A stretch of 64,000 nt of DNA from the NCBI RefSeq assembly GCF_012044895.1, contig NZ_CP050695.1, forward strand, positions 2,820,501-2,884,500, written 5' to 3'. The translations under genes were made by a program, and so were the position numbers. The stretch comes from Aquisalimonas sp. 2447. Its GTDB lineage: Bacteria; Pseudomonadota; Gammaproteobacteria; Nitrococcales; Aquisalimonadaceae. The notes below the pieces were generated by a model that worked only from the letters and a program-made list of their open reading frames with translations, made no database searches and was not told the origin of the DNA. The stretch's first letter is position 1; the number at the start of each line of letters is the position of its first letter. Positions 8,952 to 17,439 of this stretch are shown one piece after another.

Positions 8952-9611
8952 CTATTGCGTGTCGGCGGCGGCGTCGGCCGCCAGCGCCTGGATCCGGGCC
9001 CAGTCTTGGGTGGCGAGCGCATGGGCGGGCGCGAGCCACGACCCCCCGACACAGGCCACGTTGGGCAGGGCCAGATAGTCCCGGAATGCGTCCGGCGTGA
9101 TGCCGCCGGTGGGGCAGAACAGCACGTCCGGCAACGGCCCGGCCATGGCCTTGAGCATGCCCATGCCGCCGGCCTGTGCCGCCGGGAACAACTTGAGTTC
9201 ACGGAACCCGTATGCCCGCGCGGTCATGGCCTCGCCGGGGGTCATCACCCCGGGCAGGAACGGGATCCGGGCATCGATTGCGGTTTCAGCCAGCATCGGC
9301 GTCAGCCCCGGACTGACGGCGAAACATGCTCCTGCGTCCACCGCCTGCCGCAGGTCCTCCGGCTCCAGCACGGTACCGATGCCAACGACGGCATCGGGCA
9401 CGTCCCTGACCATGGCTGACACCGCGTCCAGGGCACGGGGTGTGCGCAGGGTGACTTCCAGCACCGGCAGGCCACCAGCCACCAGCGCCCGGGCCAGGGG
9501 CACAGCGTGTTCCGGCTCCTCGATGGTCAGCACCGGGATCACTGGTGCCGTTGTCATGATGTCGCGCATGGAGGCGCGGGGTGTCTCGCTTTGCCTGTTT
9601 CCCTTCGTCAT
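8952..9611 (-). CDS. eda: KHG/KDPG aldolase (2-keto-3-deoxy-6-phosphogluconate aldolase)
   Basis: Cleaves 2-keto-3-deoxy-6-phosphogluconate to pyruvate and glyceraldehyde-3-phosphate, the last specific step of the Entner-Doudoroff pathway. The 219-residue protein has the TIM-barrel motifs [34 protein letters not shown] (in the position of the family's substrate-binding FxVSPG motif), and [10 protein letters not shown] with the Schiff-base Lys, then PTGGITPD. The ATG at 9611 has GGAG 5 bases upstream; internal ATGs at 9569 and 9557 lack one. It heads the eda-gap-pyk cluster and diverges from hexR across a 495-bp region holding two HexR palindromes. No edd gene is in the window. Confidence 0.95.
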   Translation of the reverse strand: MTKGNRQSETPRASMRDIMTTAPVIPVLTIEEPEHAVPLARALVAGGLPVLEVTLRTPRALDAVSAMVRDVPDAVVGIGTVLEPEDLRQAVDAGACFAVSPGLTPMLAETAIDARIPFLPGVMTPGEAMTARAYGFRELKLFPAAQAGGMGMLKAMAGPLPDVLFCPTGGITPDAFRDYLALPNVACVGGSWLAPAHALATQDWARIQALAADAAADTQ

Positions 9612-9746
9612 GACTGCTCCGCTTCCCCCTCTGCCGCACCCCCGCTCGCTCGCGGTCAACCTGCTCAATAATTCCGGGAAACGCGCTCAGCGGCTGGCGA
9701 ACCCGGAGGGTGCCGACGATAGACGGTCGATGACCGTGGGATCGAA

Positions 9747-9763
9747 TTGTAGTTTTACTACAA
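9747..9763. promoter_or_regulatory. HexR operator 1
   Basis: TTGTAGTTTTACTACAA is a perfect palindrome matching the known HexR consensus (TGTARTwwwAYTACA). It lies 136 bp upstream of the eda start in the eda-hexR divergent region, and HexR itself is encoded next door. The rest of the 9612-10106 intergenic stretch holds the second box and no further gene that I can see. Confidence 0.88.
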
Positions 9764-9880
9764 CATAGAAGACAAAAAACCCCGAAACAAGTCCAGCATC
9801 AGAACAGGCAGACCACCGGGTTAAGGAACAGAAGCACCCCCTAGCCCAACCTGCTTCCTGCAGCAAGTCCTCATTTAGAT

Positions 9881-9897
9881 GTGTAGTTTAACTACAC
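9881..9897. promoter_or_regulatory. HexR operator 2
   Basis: GTGTAGTTTAACTACAC is a second perfect palindrome of the HexR type, centred 134 bp from the first and 218 bp upstream of the hexR ATG. It most likely serves the hexR promoter (autoregulation) or cooperates with box 1; which promoter each box serves cannot be decided from sequence alone. Confidence 0.85.
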
Positions 9898-10106
9898 TTT
9901 CTATAGCCATCTTAGCTCGCCAACGCGAACGAGCCTGTCATGGGGGATCCACAGGCAGACGCACGTGTAGTCCGAAGCACCGACAAGGCCAATTCGCGGT
10001 ACCGTGCGACGCCCCGGACGTTGGGGGCAACGACTGGGCACCGTAAGCGACAGATCGCGGTGGTACACTCGGCGGGCCAGTCCCGATCCACGTAGGCGAC
10101 CGATAC

Positions 10107-10955
10107 ATGCTCACGAGAATCAAGGCGCTGTGCGGCGAGCTGCGTCGCTCCGAACAGAAAGTTGCGGACCTGGTGCTGGAGCACCCGAGCAGTGTCGTTG
10201 GCGCTTCCATCGCCGCCATCGCAAAAGGCGCAGGCGTCAGCGAACCAACCGTGATCCGCTTCTGCCGCGCGGTGGGCTGCGCCGGTTTCCAGGATTTCAA
10301 ACTGCGCCTGGCAGGCAGCCTTGCCAGCGACATCCCTTACATCTCCAGCGGCGTCAATGTCGCGGACACCGCCGGCGATCTCTCGACCAAGCTTTTCGAC
10401 CGCGCCATCGCCACGCTGGTACAGGCCCGCAACCACCTGAACGCGGACGGTGTCGAGCAGGCCATCGATCTGCTGGCGGCGGCGCCCCGTATCGAGTTCT
10501 ACGGGCACGGGGCATCCGGCATGGTGGCACAGGATGCCCAACACAAGTTCTTCCGCCTGGGCGTGCCCACCATCGCCTACTCCGACGCCCACACGCACAG
10601 CATGTCAGCGTCCATTCTCCCGGCTGACAGCGTCGTGGTGGCCATCTCCCACACCGGGCGCTCGGCGGACCTTCTCCGGAGCGCTGAGCTGGCCCTGACG
10701 GCCGGCGCGCGCGTGGTTTCGATCACTGCCTGTGGCTCACCCCTGGCCCTGATCAGCACCGTGGCCCTTTACGCTGACGTCAACGAGGACACTGACACCT
10801 ACACCCCCATGACCTCTCGCATTGCCCACCTGACCATATGCGACATCCTTGCCGTCGGCGTCGCCCTACGCCGCGGGCCCGAACTGGCGGCATCACTGGA
10901 GCGAACCAAGCGCACTCTGGCGGATAAACGGCTCCACGAGGGCACTGAAAACTAA
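10107..10955 (+). CDS. hexR: HexR, RpiR-family transcriptional regulator
   Basis: A 282-residue regulator with an N-terminal RpiR helix-turn-helix (SIAAIAKGAGVSEPTVIRFC) and a C-terminal sugar-phosphate isomerase (SIS) domain (IEFYGHGASGMVAQDAQ, then VVVAISHTGRSADLL). In Pseudomonas and Shewanella HexR represses or activates central carbon genes and is released by 2-keto-3-deoxy-6-phosphogluconate. Location divergent from eda, together with two consensus operators, makes the assignment firm. It is expected to control eda-gap-pyk here. Confidence 0.93.
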   Translation: MLTRIKALCGELRRSEQKVADLVLEHPSSVVGASIAAIAKGAGVSEPTVIRFCRAVGCAGFQDFKLRLAGSLASDIPYISSGVNVADTAGDLSTKLFDRAIATLVQARNHLNADGVEQAIDLLAAAPRIEFYGHGASGMVAQDAQHKFFRLGVPTIAYSDAHTHSMSASILPADSVVVAISHTGRSADLLRSAELALTAGARVVSITACGSPLALISTVALYADVNEDTDTYTPMTSRIAHLTICDILAVGVALRRGPELAASLERTKRTLADKRLHEGTEN

Positions 10956-10992
10956 CAGGAGGCCCATCACAGGGGTATATGCCACCAGAGCG

Positions 10993-11004
10993 GAAACGCG
11001 TTTC
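10993..11004. promoter_or_regulatory. Probable LacI-family operator
   Basis: GAAACGCGTTTC is a perfect 12-bp palindrome with the central CG typical of LacI-family operators. It lies 106 bp upstream of the LacI-type regulator gene, so autoregulation is the simplest reading. I did not see a matching site upstream of the nearby symporter gene. Confidence 0.6.
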
Positions 11005-11109
11005 AGAGTCCAGGCTGTGTTCCGGCCTCTCGAGGGCTGGCATTCAATCTCTCACAACCCTTGGCAGGACGGGTGATGAGGTTATAGTGCCGTCCAGTGA
11101 TGGCATTCG

Positions 11110-12162
11110 ATGGTGCCGAGGAACCCCTTGATAAGGTCAATCAAGTCCGGTCGCGCCATCGGCTCCTCGTCACCAACCGTGCTGGAAGTGGCGAAAATAG
11201 CCGGCGTCTCTGTCAGCACCGTGTCGCGGATTCTCAACGGCACGGCGCGGGTGTCGGAGGCCAAGCGCCAGGCGGTGGAGGACGCCATCTCCGCCCTGGA
11301 TTTCGAGCCGAACGCGCTGGCGCAGAGCCTCAAGCGAGGCCGTTCCATGACCGTGGGCGTGCTCACGCAGGACGTAAGTAGCGCCTACTTTACCGAGACC
11401 CTGAAGGGCGTCGAAAGCGCATTGACCGGCACCGGTTACGCCCCGCTGATTGCCAGTGGGCACTGGAATGCGGCAGAGGAGTCCCACCGGGTTCGCCTGC
11501 TCATCGCACGTCGCGTGGATGGCATCATCATTCTCAGTGGGAATCTCACCGAGGAACAGATCGGGGAGTATTCCCGGCAGGTTCCGGTGGCGGCCACTGG
11601 GCACACCGTGAATGCCCCGCGCGCCTGGGCCGTGGAACTGGACAATGAGCGCGGAGGGTACCTTGCAACCCGACATCTCCTGGATCTAAACCACCGGCAG
11701 ATCGCCCACGTTCAGGGCCCGGAACAGCACCGCGACGCAGTGCAACGGCTGGCGGGCTATCACCGCGCACTGTCGGAAGCCGGCATCGAGGCCGACCCGC
11801 GCCTGGTGGTGGAGGGCGACTTCTATGAGACCAGCGGGGTACTCGCAGCCACGGAACTGCTGAACCGCGGCACACCGTTTACCGCGATCTTCGCCGCCAA
11901 CGATCAGATGGCATACGGCATCCGTCTTGCCCTGAGCCGGAGGGGAATTCGCGTTCCGGAAGACATCTCCCTGATCGGCTTTGACGATCTGCCCGGCTCC
12001 ACCTATACGACCCCGCCGCTGACCACCGTTCGCCAGCCGCTCTTTGACGTGGGCCGCCTGGCAGCGCGGAACCTGCTGCACATCATCGAGGGGGAAGCAG
12101 TGGAATCCTACACGCCAGAGGTCGAGCTCATGGTTCGGGAGACCACCCGCAGATTGCGCTAG
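11110..12162 (+). CDS. LacI-family transcriptional regulator
   Basis: A 350-residue repressor. The helix-turn-helix is at about residues 22-47 (VLEVAKIAGVSVSTVSRIL), followed by the hinge helix (NALAQSLKRGRS) and a periplasmic-binding-protein-like sensor domain (MTVGVLTQDVSSAYFTETL through LIGFDDLPGSTYTTPPLTTV). The first ~20 residues precede the usual start of the family, and the ATG at 11110 has no good ribosome binding site, so a later TTG or GTG is possible. Its 3' end overlaps by 4 bp the end of the convergent metallophosphoesterase gene. The effector is presumably a sugar or its phosphate; the adjacent symporter is a plausible target. Confidence 0.88.
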   Translation: MVPRNPLIRSIKSGRAIGSSSPTVLEVAKIAGVSVSTVSRILNGTARVSEAKRQAVEDAISALDFEPNALAQSLKRGRSMTVGVLTQDVSSAYFTETLKGVESALTGTGYAPLIASGHWNAAEESHRVRLLIARRVDGIIILSGNLTEEQIGEYSRQVPVAATGHTVNAPRAWAVELDNERGGYLATRHLLDLNHRQIAHVQGPEQHRDAVQRLAGYHRALSEAGIEADPRLVVEGDFYETSGVLAATELLNRGTPFTAIFAANDQMAYGIRLALSRRGIRVPEDISLIGFDDLPGSTYTTPPLTTVRQPLFDVGRLAARNLLHIIEGEAVESYTPEVELMVRETTRRLR

Positions 12163-13133
12163 GCGGGCACGTCCCCGGAATCGATACGCCATGCGTCCCG
12201 GAACCCGTGCATGGGCCCGTGCTGGAGGCGATCGGCGTAGGACGCTGCGGCCGGGCTGCCCGAAGGCCAGGTGCGACGGAACCACGCATCCCATGCCTCC
12301 GATGCCCAGGGCACAGCCATCGCGTCACAGAAGACGCCGTTGAGCTCGGCCCCGTACAGACGGTTTTCTTCCGGGCACGGCGTACTGCCGATGCGAGTGA
12401 CCACGCCGCGGCGATCGCCGCGGAAATTCGGCATGCCCGCCGACCCGTTGTTGATGACCATCCGGGCGCGCCCATCCACCGGGAACCGCTGAATGAAAGG
12501 CAGGCAGGTGTGACTGCAGGCAAACACATCCACCTGCGCGCGCCGGAACCAGTCGGCAATCACGGCTGGCGTCTCTCCGGGAGCAGGCATGTTCTCCACC
12601 GCGAGCCCCCACCCCGCCAGGGACTCCGGGTCACCGTGAATGATGCCTGTACGAACGCCGCCGACGTCAGCCACTATCTGGCGGGGCAATCGCGATACGG
12701 CTTCCGCATGGCCAGGAGCCCGAGTTGCTGCACCCTGCAGGCGCTGCATGATGGCGTTGGAGCGGGCCACCGTGGCGTCATCCACCCATTCCGGATACGC
12801 GCACCCACAGCCGGCCTCGCCGTCGGGTGAGCCGAGTTCTGCCTCGACATTGCCCTGGAGGGCAACGTGCCGGAGGACTTCGGTGTTAATGCGATCAAAC
12901 GTCTGGTCGTCGACGTTGAACCAGTTGAAGTCGCCGTTGAACACCAGCGTGGGCGCTGGTCTTCCCTGCTCTTCCTCGGCGGCCGCCAGCCGCAGCACAG
13001 CGTCCAGCGCCGCCGTATTGCCGTACATGCCACCGATCACGTAGACGGTCTCGGCAACGACATCGGTCCTGCCCGCAAGGGCGGCAGGGTCAGTGCGGTA
13101 ATGCAGCGGACAGTGGCGACCCGGGGTGCTCAT
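12159..13133 (-). CDS. Metallophosphoesterase-like protein
   Basis: A 324-residue protein with a calcineurin-like phosphoesterase layout: NGDFNWFN (motif II), LQGNVEAELG (motif III), GIIHGDPESLAGWG and a C-terminal ACSHTCLPF resembling the GHTH motif. The usual first metal-binding motif (GDxHGN) reads GGMYGN, so the motif I Asp and His are absent; the active site is therefore unusual or degenerate. A Cys-rich stretch (EAGCGCAYPEW) follows motif III. The start overlaps the symporter stop (ATGA), so the two are coupled and likely act on the same substrate. A role in dephosphorylating an imported compound is a guess. Confidence 0.72.
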   Translation of the reverse strand: MSTPGRHCPLHYRTDPAALAGRTDVVAETVYVIGGMYGNTAALDAVLRLAAAEEEQGRPAPTLVFNGDFNWFNVDDQTFDRINTEVLRHVALQGNVEAELGSPDGEAGCGCAYPEWVDDATVARSNAIMQRLQGAATRAPGHAEAVSRLPRQIVADVGGVRTGIIHGDPESLAGWGLAVENMPAPGETPAVIADWFRRAQVDVFACSHTCLPFIQRFPVDGRARMVINNGSAGMPNFRGDRRGVVTRIGSTPCPEENRLYGAELNGVFCDAMAVPWASEAWDAWFRRTWPSGSPAAASYADRLQHGPMHGFRDAWRIDSGDVPA

Positions 13134-14536
13134 GCTGTGCCTCCGCTCGCTGCTTTGCCGGCGGGCCGCTGCCCCAGCGCAAAGGCGGCCATGCCGCCCG
13201 CAAGGATTGCCACCGTTACCACCAGCAGCTTGCTGTAACTGTGCTCCAGCCCCGTCAAGAAGCCGATCCAGTCGATGTATCCCGAATCCTCGAGAAAATA
13301 GAGGCCGGACCCCGCCATGGCCAGCGCAAACGCCACCAGCAGGCTCCAGCGGGCAACTTCGCACCCCTTCAGGATGGAGAAGACAATCACCGGGGCCAGG
13401 AACAGCGATGCGGTGCCGCTCACGGCCACCGCGGCAAACAGATCGTCCGTGCCCACCAGCACCAGCACCAGGCCGCCCAGTGCGGTGAGGACCATCGCCA
13501 GGCGACCGGCACCCGGGGAGTGTCTCCCCAGCCCCATGTCCACTACGGCGAGCTTGGCCGTGCTGGAATACACGGAGTCCATGGTGGACGCGGCGGAGAG
13601 AACCAGAGCCACCGCCAGCACCAGCATGGCCGAACCACCCAGCAACGACTCCAGCGACTTGAGGAACTCGCCCTCGCCCCCGGCGTTCAGCCCGGCGAAC
13701 ACGCCCAGCAGCCCGAAGGCGAGAATGCACAGGGAAGACAGCCAGAACGCATGCAGGAAGCTTCGACGCGTGGTGCGCCGGTCGGCGATGAAACCCCGGT
13801 CCATCATCACGGGATCGTGCAGCGGATAGCTCAGGACCTGCAGCAGCGCCACCGCCAGCAGGATCCATCCGGGACTGGTGATCTCCGGGCTGCTGACCAC
13901 CACGGCGGTGGTGCTGAACTGGGGGTGCACCAGCACCAGTCCCAGCAACAACAACAGGGCACCGGCCAGAAGTACCATCTGCAGGGCATCCGTGCGCAGG
14001 GACGCGCGCAACCCGCCGAATGCTGAATACGCCAGTGTCACGCCCGCCACCGCGATGATGGCAACCGTGCTCAACTGCTCGCCGGCGGCAGAGAAGACAA
14101 TGCCAATGACCAGCAGGTTGGCAAATACTTCGCTCAGCAGCCGCAGGCTGATCAGCAGGTTGAAGCACCAGGTACCGACCCGCCCGAAGCGCTGGAACAG
14201 AAACGCCTGGACACTCGGTGCCCCGTGGCGGAAACGCAGCCGGTCGGTGATCAGCCAGCCGGTGAGAAACGAGCCGTAGTAGGCCGTATAGGCGAGCACC
14301 CCGGCAATGCCGAAAAAGTAGCCGAGGATGCCGGCGTTGAGCAGCGAACGCGCGAAAATCCAGGTGGTGACCTGGGAGAGGGTGAGTGTCAGCACGCCCG
14401 GCGGTTCACCGGTATCCGTCCAGCCGCGGAAAAAGCCGTCTGCCGTGCGCACCTTTGGTGCGAGGGCCACGCTGGCGGCAGCGAGAAGCACAAGGATTGC
14501 GGTCAGTGCCGTCAGATTGAGACTGGTCAAGATCAC
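13130..14536 (-). CDS. Sodium:solute symporter (SSS family)
   Basis: A 468-residue polytopic transporter with about 13 predicted helices. It starts with a periplasmic helix (ALTAILVLLAAASVALA) and has SSS-type features: RTADGFFRGW, the QVTTWIFARSLLNAGILG helix, AYSAFGGLRASLRTDALQM, and the sodium-site-like VLSAASTMDSVYSSTAKL. SSS proteins use the sodium gradient to import sugars, amino acids or carboxylates. The substrate is unknown. It is translationally coupled to the metallophosphoesterase and convergent with the LacI gene, suggesting a small uptake-and-processing unit. Confidence 0.85.
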   Translation of the reverse strand: MILTSLNLTALTAILVLLAAASVALAPKVRTADGFFRGWTDTGEPPGVLTLTLSQVTTWIFARSLLNAGILGYFFGIAGVLAYTAYYGSFLTGWLITDRLRFRHGAPSVQAFLFQRFGRVGTWCFNLLISLRLLSEVFANLLVIGIVFSAAGEQLSTVAIIAVAGVTLAYSAFGGLRASLRTDALQMVLLAGALLLLLGLVLVHPQFSTTAVVVSSPEITSPGWILLAVALLQVLSYPLHDPVMMDRGFIADRRTTRRSFLHAFWLSSLCILAFGLLGVFAGLNAGGEGEFLKSLESLLGGSAMLVLAVALVLSAASTMDSVYSSTAKLAVVDMGLGRHSPGAGRLAMVLTALGGLVLVLVGTDDLFAAVAVSGTASLFLAPVIVFSILKGCEVARWSLLVAFALAMAGSGLYFLEDSGYIDWIGFLTGLEHSYSKLLVVTVAILAGGMAAFALGQRPAGKAASGGTA

Positions 14537-14668
14537 CCCACCTGCGTTTTCCGAAGGCCGTCACCTTAAGCTGCGGAGCCTGACCGGGGAATACGGGATT
14601 CCCGAAGGCACACGGAACACGGCACCACGACCAACACGGGGGGAGCGGCAGACGACCACGAGGAGGTT

Positions 14669-14756
14669 GTCATTGCGAGCATAGCGAAGCAATCTCCCAG
14701 CTTCGAGGTTTCAAGGCATCGCGAGATTGCTTCGTCGCTGCGCTCCTGGCAATGAC
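14669..14756. repeat. REP-like palindromic intergenic repeat
   Basis: The outer arms GTCATTGCGAGCATAGCG and CGCTGCGCTCCTGGCAATGAC are imperfect reverse complements, and the inner segments GCGAAGCAATCTC and GAGATTGCTTCG also pair. The whole 88-bp unit can fold into a long hairpin. This kind of CATTGCGAG...AAGCAATCTC repeat is found dispersed in many bacterial genomes. It sits between the symporter and CBS genes and shows no coding capacity. Confidence 0.8.
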
Positions 14757-14774
14757 GACGTCTTCAGCGTTTCC

Positions 14775-15164
14775 CTACTTCTCGGCCATCTCCAGGATGG
14801 GCGTGACAATATCGTTTCGGGTCACGATGCCCTGGAGTTCGCTGTCCCGCAGCACCACCACCCGCCGGAACCGCTGATTAACCATGAGCCGGGCCACATG
14901 GCGGACATCCATTTCGGCGTGGACGGTAATCACTGGCTTGGTGCACACGTCATAGACGTTGATCAGATCGATGTCACCCTCTTCGGCGACGATGGTCCGC
15001 AGGATGGTGGTGTAAGTGATGATGCCGTAGGCGTCATGGTTGTCCCTCTTGTCCACCACCAGGGACTTCACCTTGTGTGTACGCATTGTCTGCATGGCTT
15101 CACGGATGCTGGCAGTCGCCCGGATGGTGACCACCTCAGTCCGCATGATGTCCTTGACTAGCAT
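14775..15164 (-). CDS. CBS-domain protein
   Basis: A 129-residue protein made of one CBS pair: DIMRTEVVTIRATASIREAMQ through VKSLVVDK for the first motif, and CTKPVITVHAEMDVRHVARLM through GIVTRNDIVTPIL for the second. Such pairs bind adenosine nucleotides and regulate transporters or enzymes. It is the last gene of the ATPase/PII-like/DUF1538 operon, 18 bp after the second PII-like gene, so a role in energy-dependent control of the DUF1538 or ATPase transporter is inferred from context. Confidence 0.88.
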   Translation of the reverse strand: MLVKDIMRTEVVTIRATASIREAMQTMRTHKVKSLVVDKRDNHDAYGIITYTTILRTIVAEEGDIDLINVYDVCTKPVITVHAEMDVRHVARLMVNQRFRRVVVLRDSELQGIVTRNDIVTPILEMAEK

Positions 15165-15182
15165 CGCGCCCCCTGCCCGTTG

Positions 15183-15530
15183 TCAGATGTCATCCCGGAT
15201 CTGGGATTCGAATTTTTCCAGCTGCTGCATGTCGATGCCGGCGATATGCTCCAGCGGTAGCGTGAACACCACGCCCTTGCTGTGGGAGTTCAGATCCAGG
15301 TCCCGGGTCATCTGCTTGAGCACTCGGACCGAGAGCTTCTTCTCCAGCACGAACAGCAGCACCGACTGGCTGCCCTCATAGGTCAGCCCGAAGAAGGTCT
15401 TCTTCTCCTTGGTGCCAATGCCCCGCGCATCGAGAATGGTGACGCCACCGGCCCCCGCCTTCTTGGCAGAGTCGATGGCCTGCTCTTCCAGATCCTCGGC
15501 CAGGATGGCCACCAGTGCCGCGAATTTCAT
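15183..15530 (-). CDS. PII-like signalling protein (second copy)
   Basis: A 115-residue ferredoxin-like protein resembling the PII superfamily but lacking the GlnB uridylylation signature. The strand-helix start KFAALVAILAEDLEEQAIDSAKKAG is followed by the loop GVTILDARGIGTKEKKTF and the strand SQSVLLFVLEKKLSVRVLKQM. PII-like proteins usually form trimers that bind nucleotides or other small ligands and control neighbouring transporters. Its start overlaps the DUF1538 stop by 4 bp, so it is co-translated with that membrane protein. It is a paralogue of the gene at 17067-17435, sharing RGIG...TFxGLTYxG. Confidence 0.8.
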   Translation of the reverse strand: MKFAALVAILAEDLEEQAIDSAKKAGAGGVTILDARGIGTKEKKTFFGLTYEGSQSVLLFVLEKKLSVRVLKQMTRDLDLNSHSKGVVFTLPLEHIAGIDMQQLEKFESQIRDDI

Positions 15531-17038
15531 GTCGCACCTCCTCTCGCCTTGGCGACGAGCTCCACGGAAATAGCGTAGAGCATGACGGTAATGATCGGGA
15601 AAATGGACGCGAACGCAATCAGGCCGAAGCCGTCGATCAGCACGCTGCGCCCTTCGATATGGGTGGCCAGGCCGATGCCCAGCGCCGTGACCAGGGGTAC
15701 GGTGACCTCCGAGGTGGTCACGCCGCCGAGATCGAAGGCCAGCGCCACGATGTACTTCGGCGACAGCCAGGTCAGCAGAATGACCACGGCATAGCCGCCC
15801 ATGATGTAGTAATGGATGGAATCACCGGTGATGATGCGGTGCACCCCGATGGTAATCCCGATGGCCACGCCCAGAGCCACCAGCAGGCGAATGACGTTGC
15901 CCTTGAGCTGCCCCTTGGCCGCCTCCTCCGCCTTCTCGCCAATGGCGATCAGTGCCGGCTCCGCCATGGTGGTGGCGAAGCCGATGCAGAAGGCGAACAG
16001 GTAGACGAACAGGATCTGATCCCGACCGATGAGCTGTGCGGCCATACTCTCACCGATAGGGAACAGGCCGAGCTTGAGCCCCACGACGAAGGCGTACAGA
16101 CCGACGATCACCAGTGCGAAACCCACGATCACCTTATGCAGGTGGGCGATGTGTTTGCGCAGCACTAGGTACTGAAACACCAGTACCACGGCGATGATGG
16201 GCAACACATCCCGGATCATCACCAGCAGATCCGTCACCATGCCCAGGGCCAGACTGCCGGCCACCGGGTCCGCAACACCCTCCGTTTCGGCATCCATCGG
16301 CACGCCGTTGGCGGCAACATCCCCGGTCTCGCCGAAGGTGTAGACCATGATGCCGTAGAGCTGCACCGAGATCATGGGCACCATCACCGCCAGCGCCACC
16401 AGGCCGAAGCCATGCATGAGTGCAGTGCGGCCACGAATCGAGACAGCCAGCCCGATACCCAGAGCGGCGATCAATGGCACGGTGACAATGTTGGTGGTCA
16501 CGCCCCCGGAGTCGTAGGCCAGGCCAACGATCTCCTCCGGCGCGAAGAAAGTGACGAACACCACCAGCAGGTAACCGGCAATCATGTACCAGTGCAGGCT
16601 GTGGCCGAGGATGATGCGCACGATACCGAGCCCCACCACCGCGCCCACGGAGGTGGCCACCAGCAACCGCAGGGTGAATGCGTTGACACGCCCTTCGCTG
16701 ATCACCTCCGCCTGTTCTGCCACCGCAATCAGCGCTGGCTCGGCAATTACTGCGGCAAACCCCAGGGAGAACCCGAACAGCATCAGCAACACCAGCGAAC
16801 CGCGCTTGGCAAGCTGGTTGGAGAGGTTCTTGCCAATGGGAAAGATGCCCAGTTCCAGCCCCTGGAGGAACAGCGCCACGCCCAGCACCACGATACCCAG
16901 GCCAATCACCATGGACAGCAGGCCGTCAGGCACCTCCTGCATCACCGCGAACTGGAAGAAGCTCACCACCGCGATAATCGGCAGGAGGTTGCGGAACGCA
17001 TGCTTGAGGATGCCGTAGAATTCCCGGAGCTGATTCAC
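15527..17038 (-). CDS. DUF1538 polytopic membrane protein, two-repeat transporter-like
   Basis: A 503-residue integral membrane protein with two tandem homologous halves. Each half has LLPIIAVV, a FPIG loop (ELGIFPIGKN and KLGLFPIGES), AEPALIA (VIAEPALIAVAEQAE and TMAEPALIAIGEKAE), and a glycine motif (YDSGGVTTNIVTVPL and FDLGGVTTSEVTVPL). Internal duplication with conserved polar motifs inside helices is typical of secondary transporters, but the DUF1538 substrate is unknown. The GTG at 17038 is chosen; the frame remains open upstream to 17158 but overlaps the first PII-like gene. It is flanked by two PII-like genes in the same operon. Confidence 0.85.
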   Translation of the reverse strand: MNQLREFYGILKHAFRNLLPIIAVVSFFQFAVMQEVPDGLLSMVIGLGIVVLGVALFLQGLELGIFPIGKNLSNQLAKRGSLVLLMLFGFSLGFAAVIAEPALIAVAEQAEVISEGRVNAFTLRLLVATSVGAVVGLGIVRIILGHSLHWYMIAGYLLVVFVTFFAPEEIVGLAYDSGGVTTNIVTVPLIAALGIGLAVSIRGRTALMHGFGLVALAVMVPMISVQLYGIMVYTFGETGDVAANGVPMDAETEGVADPVAGSLALGMVTDLLVMIRDVLPIIAVVLVFQYLVLRKHIAHLHKVIVGFALVIVGLYAFVVGLKLGLFPIGESMAAQLIGRDQILFVYLFAFCIGFATTMAEPALIAIGEKAEEAAKGQLKGNVIRLLVALGVAIGITIGVHRIITGDSIHYYIMGGYAVVILLTWLSPKYIVALAFDLGGVTTSEVTVPLVTALGIGLATHIEGRSVLIDGFGLIAFASIFPIITVMLYAISVELVAKARGGAT

Positions 17039-17066
17039 TGGCGGTGGGAGTCCTCTGCTGCTGTTT

Positions 17067-17435
17067 TCAGTCCGACGGAGCCTGTCCGCTGTCCAGGTAA
17101 CCCCGTATGGCGGCCGGATCGATCCCGCCCGAGGCATCCACCGGCGCCACGAACGCAAGCCCCTGAAATGGCCGCAGCAATTCCAGCTCGCGGTTCAGAC
17201 GCTCGGCGATGCGTGTGGCCGTCTCACCATCCAGCACCCAGAGCAGCACCACGCCGATCCCCCGGTAAGTCAGGCCACAGAAGGTGATGTGCTCGGGAAA
17301 GCCGATGCCCCGCGATGGCAGCATGGTGACGCCCCGTGCTCCCTCCTCCCGGGCGATGGTCAGCGCCGCCTCCTCGAGTTCGTCGCTGACCGCGGCGATC
17401 AGCAGTGATGCACTCGTGTTCGTTTCCGCCACCAT
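17067..17435 (-). CDS. PII-like signalling protein (first copy)
   Basis: A 122-residue PII-like protein. The start SLLIAAVSDELEEAALTIAREEG, the loop GVTMLPSRGIGFPEHITF, then CGLTYRGIGVVLLWVLDGETATRIAERL follow the same strand/helix plan as the second copy. The C-terminal FQGLAFVAPVDASGGID contains the final strand. It lies 4 bp after the P-type ATPase stop and 28 bp before the DUF1538 GTG. Having one PII-like gene on each side of a transporter gene suggests each could regulate a different partner or form mixed trimers; neither is shown by the sequence. Confidence 0.78.
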   Translation of the reverse strand: MVAETNTSASLLIAAVSDELEEAALTIAREEGARGVTMLPSRGIGFPEHITFCGLTYRGIGVVLLWVLDGETATRIAERLNRELELLRPFQGLAFVAPVDASGGIDPAAIRGYLDSGQAPSD

Positions 17436-17439
17436 GGCT

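Noticed and set aside
12159-14168. One continuous minus-strand frame of 669 codons covering the metallophosphoesterase and most of the symporter
   Set aside because: The part upstream of 13133 is out of frame with the symporter, which has clear transporter sequence in another frame; the real start is the ATG overlapping the symporter stop.
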